A program made the translations under genes and the position numbers. The notes under the pieces were generated by a model. The model saw only the letters and a list, made by a program, of their open reading frames with translations, was not told the origin of the DNA and made no database searches. Positions 7,406 through 14,725 of a stretch of DNA of 64,000 nucleotides are shown here, in pieces; the stretch's first letter is position 1, and every line of letters begins with the position of its first letter. Origin of the DNA: Catenulispora sp. EB89 (lineage in GTDB: Bacteria > Actinomycetota > Actinomycetes > Streptomycetales > Catenulisporaceae); contig NZ_JBGCCU010000007.1 in NCBI RefSeq assembly GCF_041261445.1, forward strand, positions 248,001 to 312,000. The letters are read 5' to 3'.

Positions 7406-8234
7406 GATCCCGTTCGCACCGACCGTCCAGCTGTTGAAGCGGACCGTTCCGACGCCGGTCGCGCGCGTGGCCGGGGCCTTGGCGGTGTTCGGCAAACGCA
7501 CCGTCGCGATCGCCGCGTTCCTCGTGCTGTGGGAGGTCGCGCCGCGCGTCGGCCTGGTCGACCGCACGTTCCTGGTGCCGTTCTCCGAGGCCGTCAAGGC
7601 CCTGATAGAGCTGGCGAAGGACGGCCAGCTCTGGGACAACACGCGGGCCAGCCTGGTGCGCTCGCTGTCCGGCTTCCTCATCGCGATCGGCGTCGGCGTG
7701 CCGCTGGGCCTGCTGATCGGCTGGTACAAGCCGGTCGCGGAGATCCTGGGACCGCTGCTGGAGCTGTTCCGCAACACCGCCGCGCTGGCGCTGCTGCCGG
7801 TGTTCATCCTGCTGCTGGGCATCGGCGAGACCTCGAAGATCGCCATCGTCGTCTACGCCTGCACCTGGCCGATCCTGCTGAACACCATCAGCGGCGTCCG
7901 CACGGTCGATCCGGTCCTGATCAAGTCGGCCCGCTCGATGAGCCTGCCGCCGCACCGGCTGTTCGCCAAGGTGATCCTGCCGGCCTCGCTGCCGACCGTG
8001 TTCACCGGCATCCGGCTGGCCGGCGCCTCCTCGATCCTGGTGCTGGTCGCCGCCGAGATGGTGGGCGCCAAGGCGGGCCTGGGCTACCTGGTCAACGCCT
8101 CCCAGCAGAACTTCGCCATCCCCGACATGTACGCCGCGATCATCGCCATCTCGGTGATCGGGCTGCTCTTCAACCACCTGCTCGTGTTGCTGGAGCGGCG
8201 GTTGACCCGCTGGCGTCCGGTGGCAGGGGCCTGA
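7398..8234 (+). CDS. Sulfonate/nitrate-type ABC transporter permease
   Basis: The protein of about 278 residues has six hydrophobic segments and the cytoplasmic EAA-like loop around VDPVLIKSARSMSLPPHRLFAKVILPASLPTVF. I chose the TTG at 7398 because GGAGG at 7384-7388 is nine bases upstream; another TTG at 7389 would sit directly on that site. The start lies inside the end of the ATPase gene, so translation is coupled. Unlike the 3470 permease it has no acidic extension. Confidence 0.9.
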   Translation: MAEIPFAPTVQLLKRTVPTPVARVAGALAVFGKRTVAIAAFLVLWEVAPRVGLVDRTFLVPFSEAVKALIELAKDGQLWDNTRASLVRSLSGFLIAIGVGVPLGLLIGWYKPVAEILGPLLELFRNTAALALLPVFILLLGIGETSKIAIVVYACTWPILLNTISGVRTVDPVLIKSARSMSLPPHRLFAKVILPASLPTVFTGIRLAGASSILVLVAAEMVGAKAGLGYLVNASQQNFAIPDMYAAIIAISVIGLLFNHLLVLLERRLTRWRPVAGA

Positions 8235-8260
8235 TTCCGTACCGTGAGGGGTCATCCGAC

Positions 8261-9619
8261 ATGAGCACCGACCGACGACAGCTCCACCTGAACGCCTTCC
8301 TGATGGCGCCCGGGCACCACGACGCCGCCTGGCGGCACCCGGCCAGCCAGCCGCACCGGGTCACCGACATCACCTACTTCCAGCAGCTCGCGCAGACCGC
8401 CGAGCGCGGCAAGTTCGACTCGATCTTCTTCGCCGACGGGCTCGCGGTGTGGGGCGGCCGGGCCGGGGCCAACGTGTCCGGCGGCCTGGAGCCGCTGACG
8501 GTGCTGCCGGCGATCGCCGTGGCCACGCGGCACATCGGGCTGATCGCCACCGCCTCGACCACCTTCAACGAGCCGTTCCACCTGGCGCGCCGGTTCGCCT
8601 CGCTGGACCACGTCTCGGGCGGCCGGGCCGGCTGGAACATCGTCACGTCCGGGACGGTGAACGAGGCCAACAACTTCAACCTGGACGAGCACCTCGACCA
8701 CGCGGTGCGCTACGAGCGCGCGGCGGAGTTCCTGGAGGTCGCCACCCGGCTGTGGGACAGCTGGGCCGACGACGCCGTGGTGCTCGACAAGGCCGCCGGG
8801 GTGTATGCGGACCCTGATCGGCTGCGCGAGATCGAGCACGCCGGCGAGTTCTTCAAGGTGCGCGGGCCGCTCAACGTCCAGCGCTCGCCGCAGGGCTGGC
8901 CGCTGCTGGTGCAGGCCGGGTCCTCCGAGGACGGCAGGGACTTCGCCGCGCGGTACGCCGAGGCGGTGTTCACCGCGCAGCAGACGCTGGCCGAGGCGCG
9001 GCGGTTCGCGGCGGACGTCAAGGCCCGGGCCGCGGCCCACGGCCGGGACGAGCTGCCGGTGATCCTGCCTGGGATCTGCCCGATCATCGGCGCCACCGAG
9101 GCCGAGGCGCTGGCGCTGGAGGACGAGCTCACCGAGCTCCAGGTCATCGACTACGGGCTGGGTCAGCTCTCGAACATGCTGAACGTCGACCTGGCCGGCT
9201 ACCGCCTGGACGAGCCGCTGCCGGAGGAGGTGCTGCCGACCGAGGACCAGGTCAACGGCAACAAGAGCCGCTTCACGCTGGTCGCCGAGCTGGTGCGGGC
9301 CGAGCGGCTGACCATCCGGCAGATCATCGCCCGGCTCGGCGGGGGCCGCGGACACCGGGTCGTGGCCGGCGCGCCGGAGCAGATCGCCGACGCGCTGGAG
9401 TCGTGGTTCCGGGCCGGCGCCGCCGACGGGTTCAACATCATGCCGCCGATCCTGCCGACCGGGCTGGACGACTTCGTCGACCACGTCGTGCCCGTGCTCC
9501 AGCGCCGGGGGCTGTTCCGCACCGAGTACACCGGCACCACCCTGCGCGACCACTACGGCTTGTCGCGCCCGGCCGATCACTTCTCCCGACCGCTGCTCGC
9601 TTCCGCGTCGCAGTACTGA
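8261..9619 (+). CDS. FMN-dependent monooxygenase, NtaA/SnaA/DszA class of the bacterial luciferase family
   Basis: The 452-residue protein opens LHLNAFLMAPGHHDAAWRHP and contains YFQQLAQTAERGKFDSIFFAD, ASTTFNEPFHLARRFASLDH and SGGRAGWNIVTS, which define this class of two-component monooxygenases. Known relatives act on nitrilotriacetate, dibenzothiophene sulfone and dimethyl sulfide, using FMNH2 supplied by a separate reductase. Here the SsuE-like reductase is encoded in the same operon and all neighbours are sulfur genes, so C-S bond cleavage of a sulfone or sulfonate is the best guess. The start at 8261 is where family similarity begins. Confidence 0.9.
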   Translation: MSTDRRQLHLNAFLMAPGHHDAAWRHPASQPHRVTDITYFQQLAQTAERGKFDSIFFADGLAVWGGRAGANVSGGLEPLTVLPAIAVATRHIGLIATASTTFNEPFHLARRFASLDHVSGGRAGWNIVTSGTVNEANNFNLDEHLDHAVRYERAAEFLEVATRLWDSWADDAVVLDKAAGVYADPDRLREIEHAGEFFKVRGPLNVQRSPQGWPLLVQAGSSEDGRDFAARYAEAVFTAQQTLAEARRFAADVKARAAAHGRDELPVILPGICPIIGATEAEALALEDELTELQVIDYGLGQLSNMLNVDLAGYRLDEPLPEEVLPTEDQVNGNKSRFTLVAELVRAERLTIRQIIARLGGGRGHRVVAGAPEQIADALESWFRAGAADGFNIMPPILPTGLDDFVDHVVPVLQRRGLFRTEYTGTTLRDHYGLSRPADHFSRPLLASASQY

Positions 9620-9646
9620 TCCGCTTTTTCGAAAGGACGATCTGGA

Positions 9647-10567
9647 ATGACCTCCACACCCACACCGACCGACTTCGACGTCCGGCGCATCGGCGGCCGG
9701 ATCGGCGCCGAGATCACCGGCGTCGACCTGTCCGGCGAGCTCGCCGAGGGGATCCTGAAGGAGATCAAGGCCGCGCTGCTGGAGCACAAGGCCCTGGTGT
9801 TCCGCGGCCAGGACCTGGACGACGAGGGGCAGCTGCGCTTCGCCTCGCTGTTCGGGCCGCTGACCAGCGCGCACCCGACCGTGCCGGGCATCGCCGAGCA
9901 GCCGCAGATCCTGCCCGTGGACAGCGAGCGCGGGGCGGCGAACGTGTGGCACACCGACGTCACGTTCGTGCAGTCGCCGCCGAAGGCCTCGACGCTGCGG
10001 GGGATCGTCATCCCGCCGTACGGTGGCAACACCCTGATCGCCAACACCGGGGCGGCGTACCGGGATCTGCCCAAGCCGCTGCGCGATCTGGCCGACACGC
10101 TGTGGGCCGTGCACACCAACGACTACGACTACGCGGGGCCGAGCCCGAAGGCGGACGACGAGAAGCGTCAGCAGTACCGGGACGTGTTCGTCTCGACGAA
10201 GTACCGGACGGCGCATCCGGTGGTGCGCGTGCACCCGGAGACCGGTGAGCGCGGGCTGTTCATCGGGGCGTTCGCGCAGACCATCGAGGGGCTGAGCACG
10301 ACCGAGTCGAAGGACGTGCTGCGGTTGCTTCAGGCGTACGTTACGCGGCCGGAGAACGTGCTGCGGGTGCAGTGGAATCCGGGCGACGTGGTCGTTTTCG
10401 ACAACCGGATCACGCAGCACTACGCGCCGGACGACTACGACACGCTGCCGCGGCGGCTGAACCGGGTGACCATCGCGGGGGACGTGCCGATCGGGATCGA
10501 CGGTGCGGCCAGCCGGATCCTCGAGGGCGACGAGGCGGCTCACTACACTCCGGCGGCTGCTTCCTGA
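9647..10567 (+). CDS. TauD/TfdA-family alpha-ketoglutarate-dependent dioxygenase
   Basis: The 306-residue enzyme belongs to the Fe(II)/alpha-ketoglutarate dioxygenases that release sulfite from taurine, sulfonates or alkyl sulfates. The facial triad is visible: His102 and Asp104 in NVWHTDVTF, and the distal His in DNRITQHYAPDDY; the cosubstrate Arg is probably in RRLNRVTIAGD. Further family marks are ALVFRGQDL and LFGPLTSAHPTVPG. ATG 9647 is preceded by GAAAGGACG. It closes the operon that began at 4910, giving the cell a second, oxygen-dependent desulfonation route beside the flavin monooxygenase. The exact substrate is open. Confidence 0.92.
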   Translation: MTSTPTPTDFDVRRIGGRIGAEITGVDLSGELAEGILKEIKAALLEHKALVFRGQDLDDEGQLRFASLFGPLTSAHPTVPGIAEQPQILPVDSERGAANVWHTDVTFVQSPPKASTLRGIVIPPYGGNTLIANTGAAYRDLPKPLRDLADTLWAVHTNDYDYAGPSPKADDEKRQQYRDVFVSTKYRTAHPVVRVHPETGERGLFIGAFAQTIEGLSTTESKDVLRLLQAYVTRPENVLRVQWNPGDVVVFDNRITQHYAPDDYDTLPRRLNRVTIAGDVPIGIDGAASRILEGDEAAHYTPAAAS

Positions 10568-10651
10568 GCCGGTCGACGGAACTCTGAGTGTGGCCGGCCG
10601 GCGTTTGGGAGGGCGTCGGCCGGCTGCTTGTGGTTCGGTTTCGCTGGCCTC

Positions 10652-10929
10652 GGCACGGCACGGCACGGCACGGCTTGGCTCAGGCTGGCTCGGCTCGGCT
10701 CAGGTCGGCTCGGCTCGGCTCGGCTTGGCTCAGGTCGGCTTGGCTTGGCTCAGGCCGGCTCGGCTCCGCTTGGTTCAGGTCGGCCGGTCTCGGCCCACCT
10801 CGGTTCAGGCCGGCACGGCTCGGCTCGGCTCGGCTCGGCTCGGCTCAGGTCGGCTCGGCTTGGCTCAGGCCGGCTCGGCTCCGCTTGGTTCAGGTCGGCC
10901 GGTCTCGGCCCACCTCGGTTCAGGCCGGC
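10652..10929. repeat. Degenerate pentanucleotide (GGCTC/GGCAC/GGCTT) tract with a 73-bp exact direct repeat
   Basis: The 352-bp gap between the convergent dioxygenase and methyltransferase genes is almost entirely built of GGCNC-type five-base units broken by CAGGTCGG or CAGGCCGG. Within it, 10742-10814 and 10857-10929 are identical (73 bp, offset 115). The second copy contains the stop codon and last two codons of the methyltransferase gene, so that gene end has been copied outward. Open frames across the tract encode only Leu-Gly-Ser-Ala-Arg repeats and are not credible genes. No terminator is evident apart from the self-complementary repeats. Confidence 0.9.
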
Positions 10930-11735
10930 TTGCGGGCGAGGTCGTAGGCGGAACTCACGGTCTCGGTGAAGATCCCGTCGGCGCTGTGCGGCAGGAGCGT
11001 GGCTGCGAGGTCGGCGTCGAACGCTGCGCCGTGGTCGTCGAGGACCGCGGGCGGCAGGAACGACGTCGAGCGGATGTGGCCGGTGAGCTCTTCCAGCGTC
11101 CAGGAGTGCTCGGCCGTGAACGCGGAGCGCCCGACGACCTCGAACCCGGCCTCGGCGAGCACGTCGGCATCGGGCAAGTCCCGGCGCGCCTGATCCAGAC
11201 CCGCTGGAATCCGCTCTTCAGCGCTGAGCTGCTGCTGCCAGCGGTTCAGGGTGGCCGCGAGCGATCGCTGCCAGTCCTCCGTGCCGACCCAGGGCGAGGT
11301 GGACCAGCACAGCGCGAGGTGTCCGCCGGGGGCGAGCCAGTCGAGCATCCGCCGCGCGACCAGGTCGCGGTCCAGCCGGTGGAAGGCGTTGCCGATGACG
11401 GCCAGCTCGAAGGAGTTCGGCGGCGCGTCGAGCGTCTCGGCGCTGGAAACCACGGACCGCAGCGCTTTTATCCCTGCGGCGTCCGCCTTGGCGCGCACCG
11501 TCGCGACCATGTCCCGTTCCTGGTCCACGGCCCACACCTCGGCGAAGTGCGGGCTCAGGGGGAAGGCGAGCTGGCCGGTGCCGCAGGCCAGATCCAGCAG
11601 GCGTCCGCCGCCGGAGACCTGGCTCGCGGCCACGAGGTAGTCGAGCAGAGCGGCCGGATAGGGCAGCCGATAGCGGTCGTAGTAGCCGGCGGTGCCCTGG
11701 TAGAGGTCGGTCGCGAAGTGGATCTCTTCGGCCAT
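10920..11735 (-). CDS. Class I SAM-dependent methyltransferase
   Basis: The 271-residue protein carries the nucleotide-binding motif RLLDLACGTGQLAFPL, acidic motif II in VWAVDQERDMV and the later WLAPGGHLALCW, typical of small-molecule methyltransferases. FATDLYQGTAGYYDRYRLPYP before motif I is common in this family. I chose ATG 11735 because GAGGGGG lies about 11 bases upstream; an ATG at 11780 would add 15 poorly conserved residues. Its last codons lie in the repeat described at 10652-10929. The substrate is unknown and the neighbours give no clue. Confidence 0.88.
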   Translation of the reverse strand: MAEEIHFATDLYQGTAGYYDRYRLPYPAALLDYLVAASQVSGGGRLLDLACGTGQLAFPLSPHFAEVWAVDQERDMVATVRAKADAAGIKALRSVVSSAETLDAPPNSFELAVIGNAFHRLDRDLVARRMLDWLAPGGHLALCWSTSPWVGTEDWQRSLAATLNRWQQQLSAEERIPAGLDQARRDLPDADVLAEAGFEVVGRSAFTAEHSWTLEELTGHIRSTSFLPPAVLDDHGAAFDADLAATLLPHSADGIFTETVSSAYDLARKPA

Positions 11736-11904
11736 CGGTGCGTAAACCCCCTCATCTTCGCCCGTTGACGTCAAGGTCAACCGTTGCTAGTTTCCCGCAT
11801 CACGGTTCACCGAACCGATGCCACCACTTCCTGCACGACGGACGCTCCATCGGCGTGCCGCGGCGATCCCGCGTGCGCCGATACCCCACATCGGAAGGAA
11901 GCAC

Positions 11905-12999
11905 ATGTCCCACGGTTCGTCTCAGCGGCGCCGGGTCGCCGCAGCGGTTGTCGGCACCGCGGTGCTGGCTATCGGCTCCGCGGTCTCCACTGCCACCGCC
12001 TCCGCCTCCCCGAACGCTTCGGGCTCGGGCAGCGCGCACGTCAACCGCGGCCACGGCTACCTGCCGGACGTCGCCGACGCGCAGGCGGCACGCGCGGCCA
12101 CCCGGCACGGCTCCAAGACGCTCACGTACGGCGGCGGCATCGACGGCATCGGCGTGATGGACGGGCAGCCCCAGGTCTATCTCGTGTTCTACGGCAGTCA
12201 GTGGGGGACGCAGGGCAGCGACGCCAACGGCAACCTGACGTTCAGCAACGACGCCGACAGCGGCGCGCCGACCGCGCAGATGATGTTCAAGGGCATCGGC
12301 ACCGGCGGCGAGCAGTGGTCCGGCACGATGACCCAGTACTGCGACGGCCCGCTGGTCGCCAAGGGCGCCACCAGCTGCTCGTCCGGCGCCGCGCACGTGC
12401 CCTACCCGAGCCCCGGCGTGCTGGCCGGCGTCTGGTACGACAACTCGGCGGCGTCCCCGCAGGCCGCCTCCGGCCACCAGCTCGGCGCCGAGGCCCTGGC
12501 CGCGGCGCACCACTTCGGCAACACGACCGCGGCCTCGAACCGGCACGCGTACTACGTGATCCTGTCCCCGCACGGCACCAACCCGGACAACTACCAGGGT
12601 GCGTACTGCGCCTGGCACGACTACAACGGCGACAGCACGTTGACCGGCGGCGCCGTCGCCTCCGACGTCGGCGACTTCGCCTTCTCCAACCAGCCCTACA
12701 ACATGGACTCCGGCGCCGGTTGCGGCGTGAACTTCCTGAACACCGGCAGCAAGGGCACGCTCGACGGCTGGACGATGACCCTGGGCCACGAGTACAGCGA
12801 GACCCTGACCGACCAGAACCCGCCCGGCGGCTGGACCAACACCAGCACCGGCCAGGAGAACGCCGACGAGTGCGCCTGGCTCAAGGGCGTGACCGGCGGC
12901 GCCGGCAACGTGCCGATGGGGAACGGGACGTACACCGAGCAGGGGAGCTGGTCGAACGACACGAACTCGTGCGCGCTGACGCACGCGACCGTGAGCTGA
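11905..12999 (+). CDS. Secreted protein of unknown function with a HEYSE motif
   Basis: The 364-residue protein has a Sec signal (QRRRVAAAVVGTAVLAIGSA, probable cleavage after TATASA). The mature part contains PQVYLVFYGSQWG, a Cys-rich middle and near the end GWTMTLGHEYSETLTDQNPPGGW followed by ENADECAWL. The H-E-Y-S-E arrangement with a later Glu/Asp resembles a zinc site of a metallopeptidase-like fold, and similar GHE(Y/L)xE...GW segments occur in EXORDIUM-like secreted proteins. I infer a possible metal site but cannot claim peptidase activity. ATG 11905 follows GGAAGGAA. It is transcribed away from the methyltransferase. Confidence 0.72.
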   Translation: MSHGSSQRRRVAAAVVGTAVLAIGSAVSTATASASPNASGSGSAHVNRGHGYLPDVADAQAARAATRHGSKTLTYGGGIDGIGVMDGQPQVYLVFYGSQWGTQGSDANGNLTFSNDADSGAPTAQMMFKGIGTGGEQWSGTMTQYCDGPLVAKGATSCSSGAAHVPYPSPGVLAGVWYDNSAASPQAASGHQLGAEALAAAHHFGNTTAASNRHAYYVILSPHGTNPDNYQGAYCAWHDYNGDSTLTGGAVASDVGDFAFSNQPYNMDSGAGCGVNFLNTGSKGTLDGWTMTLGHEYSETLTDQNPPGGWTNTSTGQENADECAWLKGVTGGAGNVPMGNGTYTEQGSWSNDTNSCALTHATVS

Positions 13000-13022
13000 G
13001 GCCAGCGCGATAGCCGGCGGCT

Positions 13023-13047
13023 GGGCCCCGCACCTGGCGCGGGGCCC
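13023..13047. terminator. Bidirectional terminator-like hairpin between convergent genes
   Basis: GGGCCCCGC (13023-13031) pairs with GCGGGGCCC (13039-13047) around a seven-base loop. It lies between the stops at 12999 and 13063 and could serve both. No T tract follows, as is common in high-GC actinobacteria. Confidence 0.65.
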
Positions 13048-13062
13048 GGTCGCCGCGAACTC

Positions 13063-13575
13063 TCACACCGGCAGCGACACCACATCCGGATCGAAGCGGA
13101 AGACGCCGGGCCCCTTGCGGTGCAGCCGATCCGCCACGGTCGACAACCGATCCAGGAGCACTGCGTCGGCGGGGTTCAGGAACTTCAGGATCATGATGAC
13201 GCGCTTGTCGTGCGCGCGGGTGAAGGCGAGGCAGAAGCGGCCGTCGAGCTGGCCGAAGACGCTCAGCCGAGCGTCGTCGATGCGCTCAGGCGACGGTTGG
13301 CGCCGGGGCTTGCGGTATTCGGCGTCCAGCAGGATCGCCCGGTCCGTGGAGAAGATGCGGCCGACGCCGAGCTGCTTGCCGCCGTTGTCGTGGAGCGCCA
13401 CGTCGAACCAGCTGCCGCAGGCTTCCTCCGGCCGCAGCAGCTCCTCGACCGTGCTCCAGGCCGACGGCTCCGATGAGTCGGGTCGGCCGGTCGTGAGTCC
13501 GTCGAGCTGTCGACCCAACGGTGGTACGAACCGCGCCGGATCATAAGCCGGTGTCTTGGTGCGACGTCTGAACAC
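13063..13575 (-). CDS. Hypothetical cytoplasmic protein
   Basis: The 170-residue frame has good actinobacterial codon bias and no signal peptide or membrane segment. It starts MFRRRTKTPAYDPARFVPPL and ends with the well-structured region IMILKFLNPADAVLLDRLSTVADRLH. I recognise no domain. It stands alone between a convergent secreted-protein gene and the upstream oxidoreductase on the same strand, whose start is more than 1 kb away, so co-transcription is possible only by read-through. Confidence 0.7.
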   Translation of the reverse strand: MFRRRTKTPAYDPARFVPPLGRQLDGLTTGRPDSSEPSAWSTVEELLRPEEACGSWFDVALHDNGGKQLGVGRIFSTDRAILLDAEYRKPRRQPSPERIDDARLSVFGQLDGRFCLAFTRAHDKRVIMILKFLNPADAVLLDRLSTVADRLHRKGPGVFRFDPDVVSLPV

Positions 13576-13642
13576 CCACGTAAGCCTAGGGTTGGTTCAG
13601 CGTTCAGACTGTCGGTACTTCGGCCGCCGTTGAAGCGCTCGC

Positions 13643-14626
13643 TTACGCCGGGTACCGGACCCCGACCTGCTCCCGCACCGCGTCCATCGTCCGCATCACC
13701 GCGAGCGTCTCCGACCACGGCGCCAGCGGGCTCTGCTGAAGCTCCGCACGCAGGCAGCGCTGCGCCTCGATGGCCTCGTGCACCATGCCGCCGGCCAGGA
13801 ACGGGGCCTCGACGCGCTCGACGAGCGTGTCGCCGCGGAACACCGAGAACCCGCTCGGCGAGGTGAACCCACGCCCGAACTCGATCCGTCCCTCGCTCCC
13901 GGCCACGGTCGCGCTCCACGTGCCGTCCGCCGAGATCGAGCACGTCAGCGCCGACACCCCGCCGCCGGGGTGCACGAGCGTGACGGCCGTGGTGTCGTCC
14001 ACGCTCTCCGGCGTCAGCGTCGCCACCGCCTGCACCACGCTCGGCGTCCCGAACACCAGCTGCGAGATCGCCAGCGGGTAGACGCCGAGGTCCAGCAGCG
14101 CGCCGCCGCCGAGCTCCGGGTTGCGCATGCGGTGTTCGGGGCTGCCGGTGAAGCTGACCGAGAAGTCGGCCGTGACCAGGCGCGGCGTGCCGATCGCGCC
14201 GGCCCGCACGAGCTCGACCATGCGCAGCACGGCCGGGACCGTGCGGGTCCACATCGCCTCCATGAAGAAGACGCCCGCGGCCTCGGCACGGCGGCACAGG
14301 TCCTCGGCCTGCGCGGCGTCCAGGGTCAGCGGCTTCTCGCAGAGCACTGCTTTGCCGGCGTCCAGGCACAGCGCGGCCGCCGCGTGGTGCGCCGAGTGCG
14401 GGGTGGCGACGTAGACGATGTCGACCTCGGGGTCCGCGGCCAGCTCGGCCCAGGAGCCGTGGGCCCGGGGGATGCCGTGCTTGTCGGCGAAGGCCTGAGC
14501 CGCGCCGAGGGTGCGGGAGCCGACCGCCACGACCTCGGCGTCGTCGAGCGTCTGCAGGTCGGCGGTGAAGGTCGCGGCGATGCCGCCGGTCGCGAGGATG
14601 CCCCAGCGGATCTTGTTCTGCGTCAC
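13643..14626 (-). CDS. Gfo/Idh/MocA-family NAD(P)-dependent oxidoreductase
   Basis: The 327-residue enzyme begins with a Rossmann fold (IRWGILATGGIAATF) and has the family signature LCEKPLTLD and the segment VDIVYVATPHSAHH. The C-terminal half is the alpha/beta domain of sugar or polyol dehydrogenases and trans-dihydrodiol dehydrogenase-like members. The substrate is not predictable. It lies downstream of the secreted CBM32 protein on the same strand but is separated from it by a strong hairpin at 14650-14691. Confidence 0.9.
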   Translation of the reverse strand: MTQNKIRWGILATGGIAATFTADLQTLDDAEVVAVGSRTLGAAQAFADKHGIPRAHGSWAELAADPEVDIVYVATPHSAHHAAAALCLDAGKAVLCEKPLTLDAAQAEDLCRRAEAAGVFFMEAMWTRTVPAVLRMVELVRAGAIGTPRLVTADFSVSFTGSPEHRMRNPELGGGALLDLGVYPLAISQLVFGTPSVVQAVATLTPESVDDTTAVTLVHPGGGVSALTCSISADGTWSATVAGSEGRIEFGRGFTSPSGFSVFRGDTLVERVEAPFLAGGMVHEAIEAQRCLRAELQQSPLAPWSETLAVMRTMDAVREQVGVRYPA

Positions 14627-14649
14627 CGCGTCAGCATAGCCGCGCGCCG

Positions 14650-14691
14650 GGAGCCGGCTCCCGAGACGATCAGATCTCGGAAGCCGGCTCC
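14650..14691 (-). terminator. Intrinsic terminator of the CBM32/beta-helix gene
   Basis: Positions 14650-14666 and 14675-14691 form a 17-bp stem with a single wobble around an eight-base loop. It follows the stop at 14726 in the direction of transcription and precedes the oxidoreductase start at 14626. Confidence 0.8.
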
Positions 14692-14725
14692 GGTCGTGCT
14701 GACTACTGGGAGGCGCGTCGGCGAC

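Noticed and set aside
8252-10666. 804-codon open frame on the minus strand
   Set aside because: It is antisense to the monooxygenase and dioxygenase genes, whose products have clear motifs; its composition is that of high-GC frame shadow.
10652-10929. Possible CRISPR-like array
   Set aside because: The repeats are contiguous five-base units with no regular spacers, and there are no cas genes in the window.
10503-11768. Plus-strand frame encoding Leu-Gly-Ser-Ala-Arg repeats
   Set aside because: It is produced by the pentanucleotide tract and then runs antisense through the methyltransferase; no start site or domain supports it.
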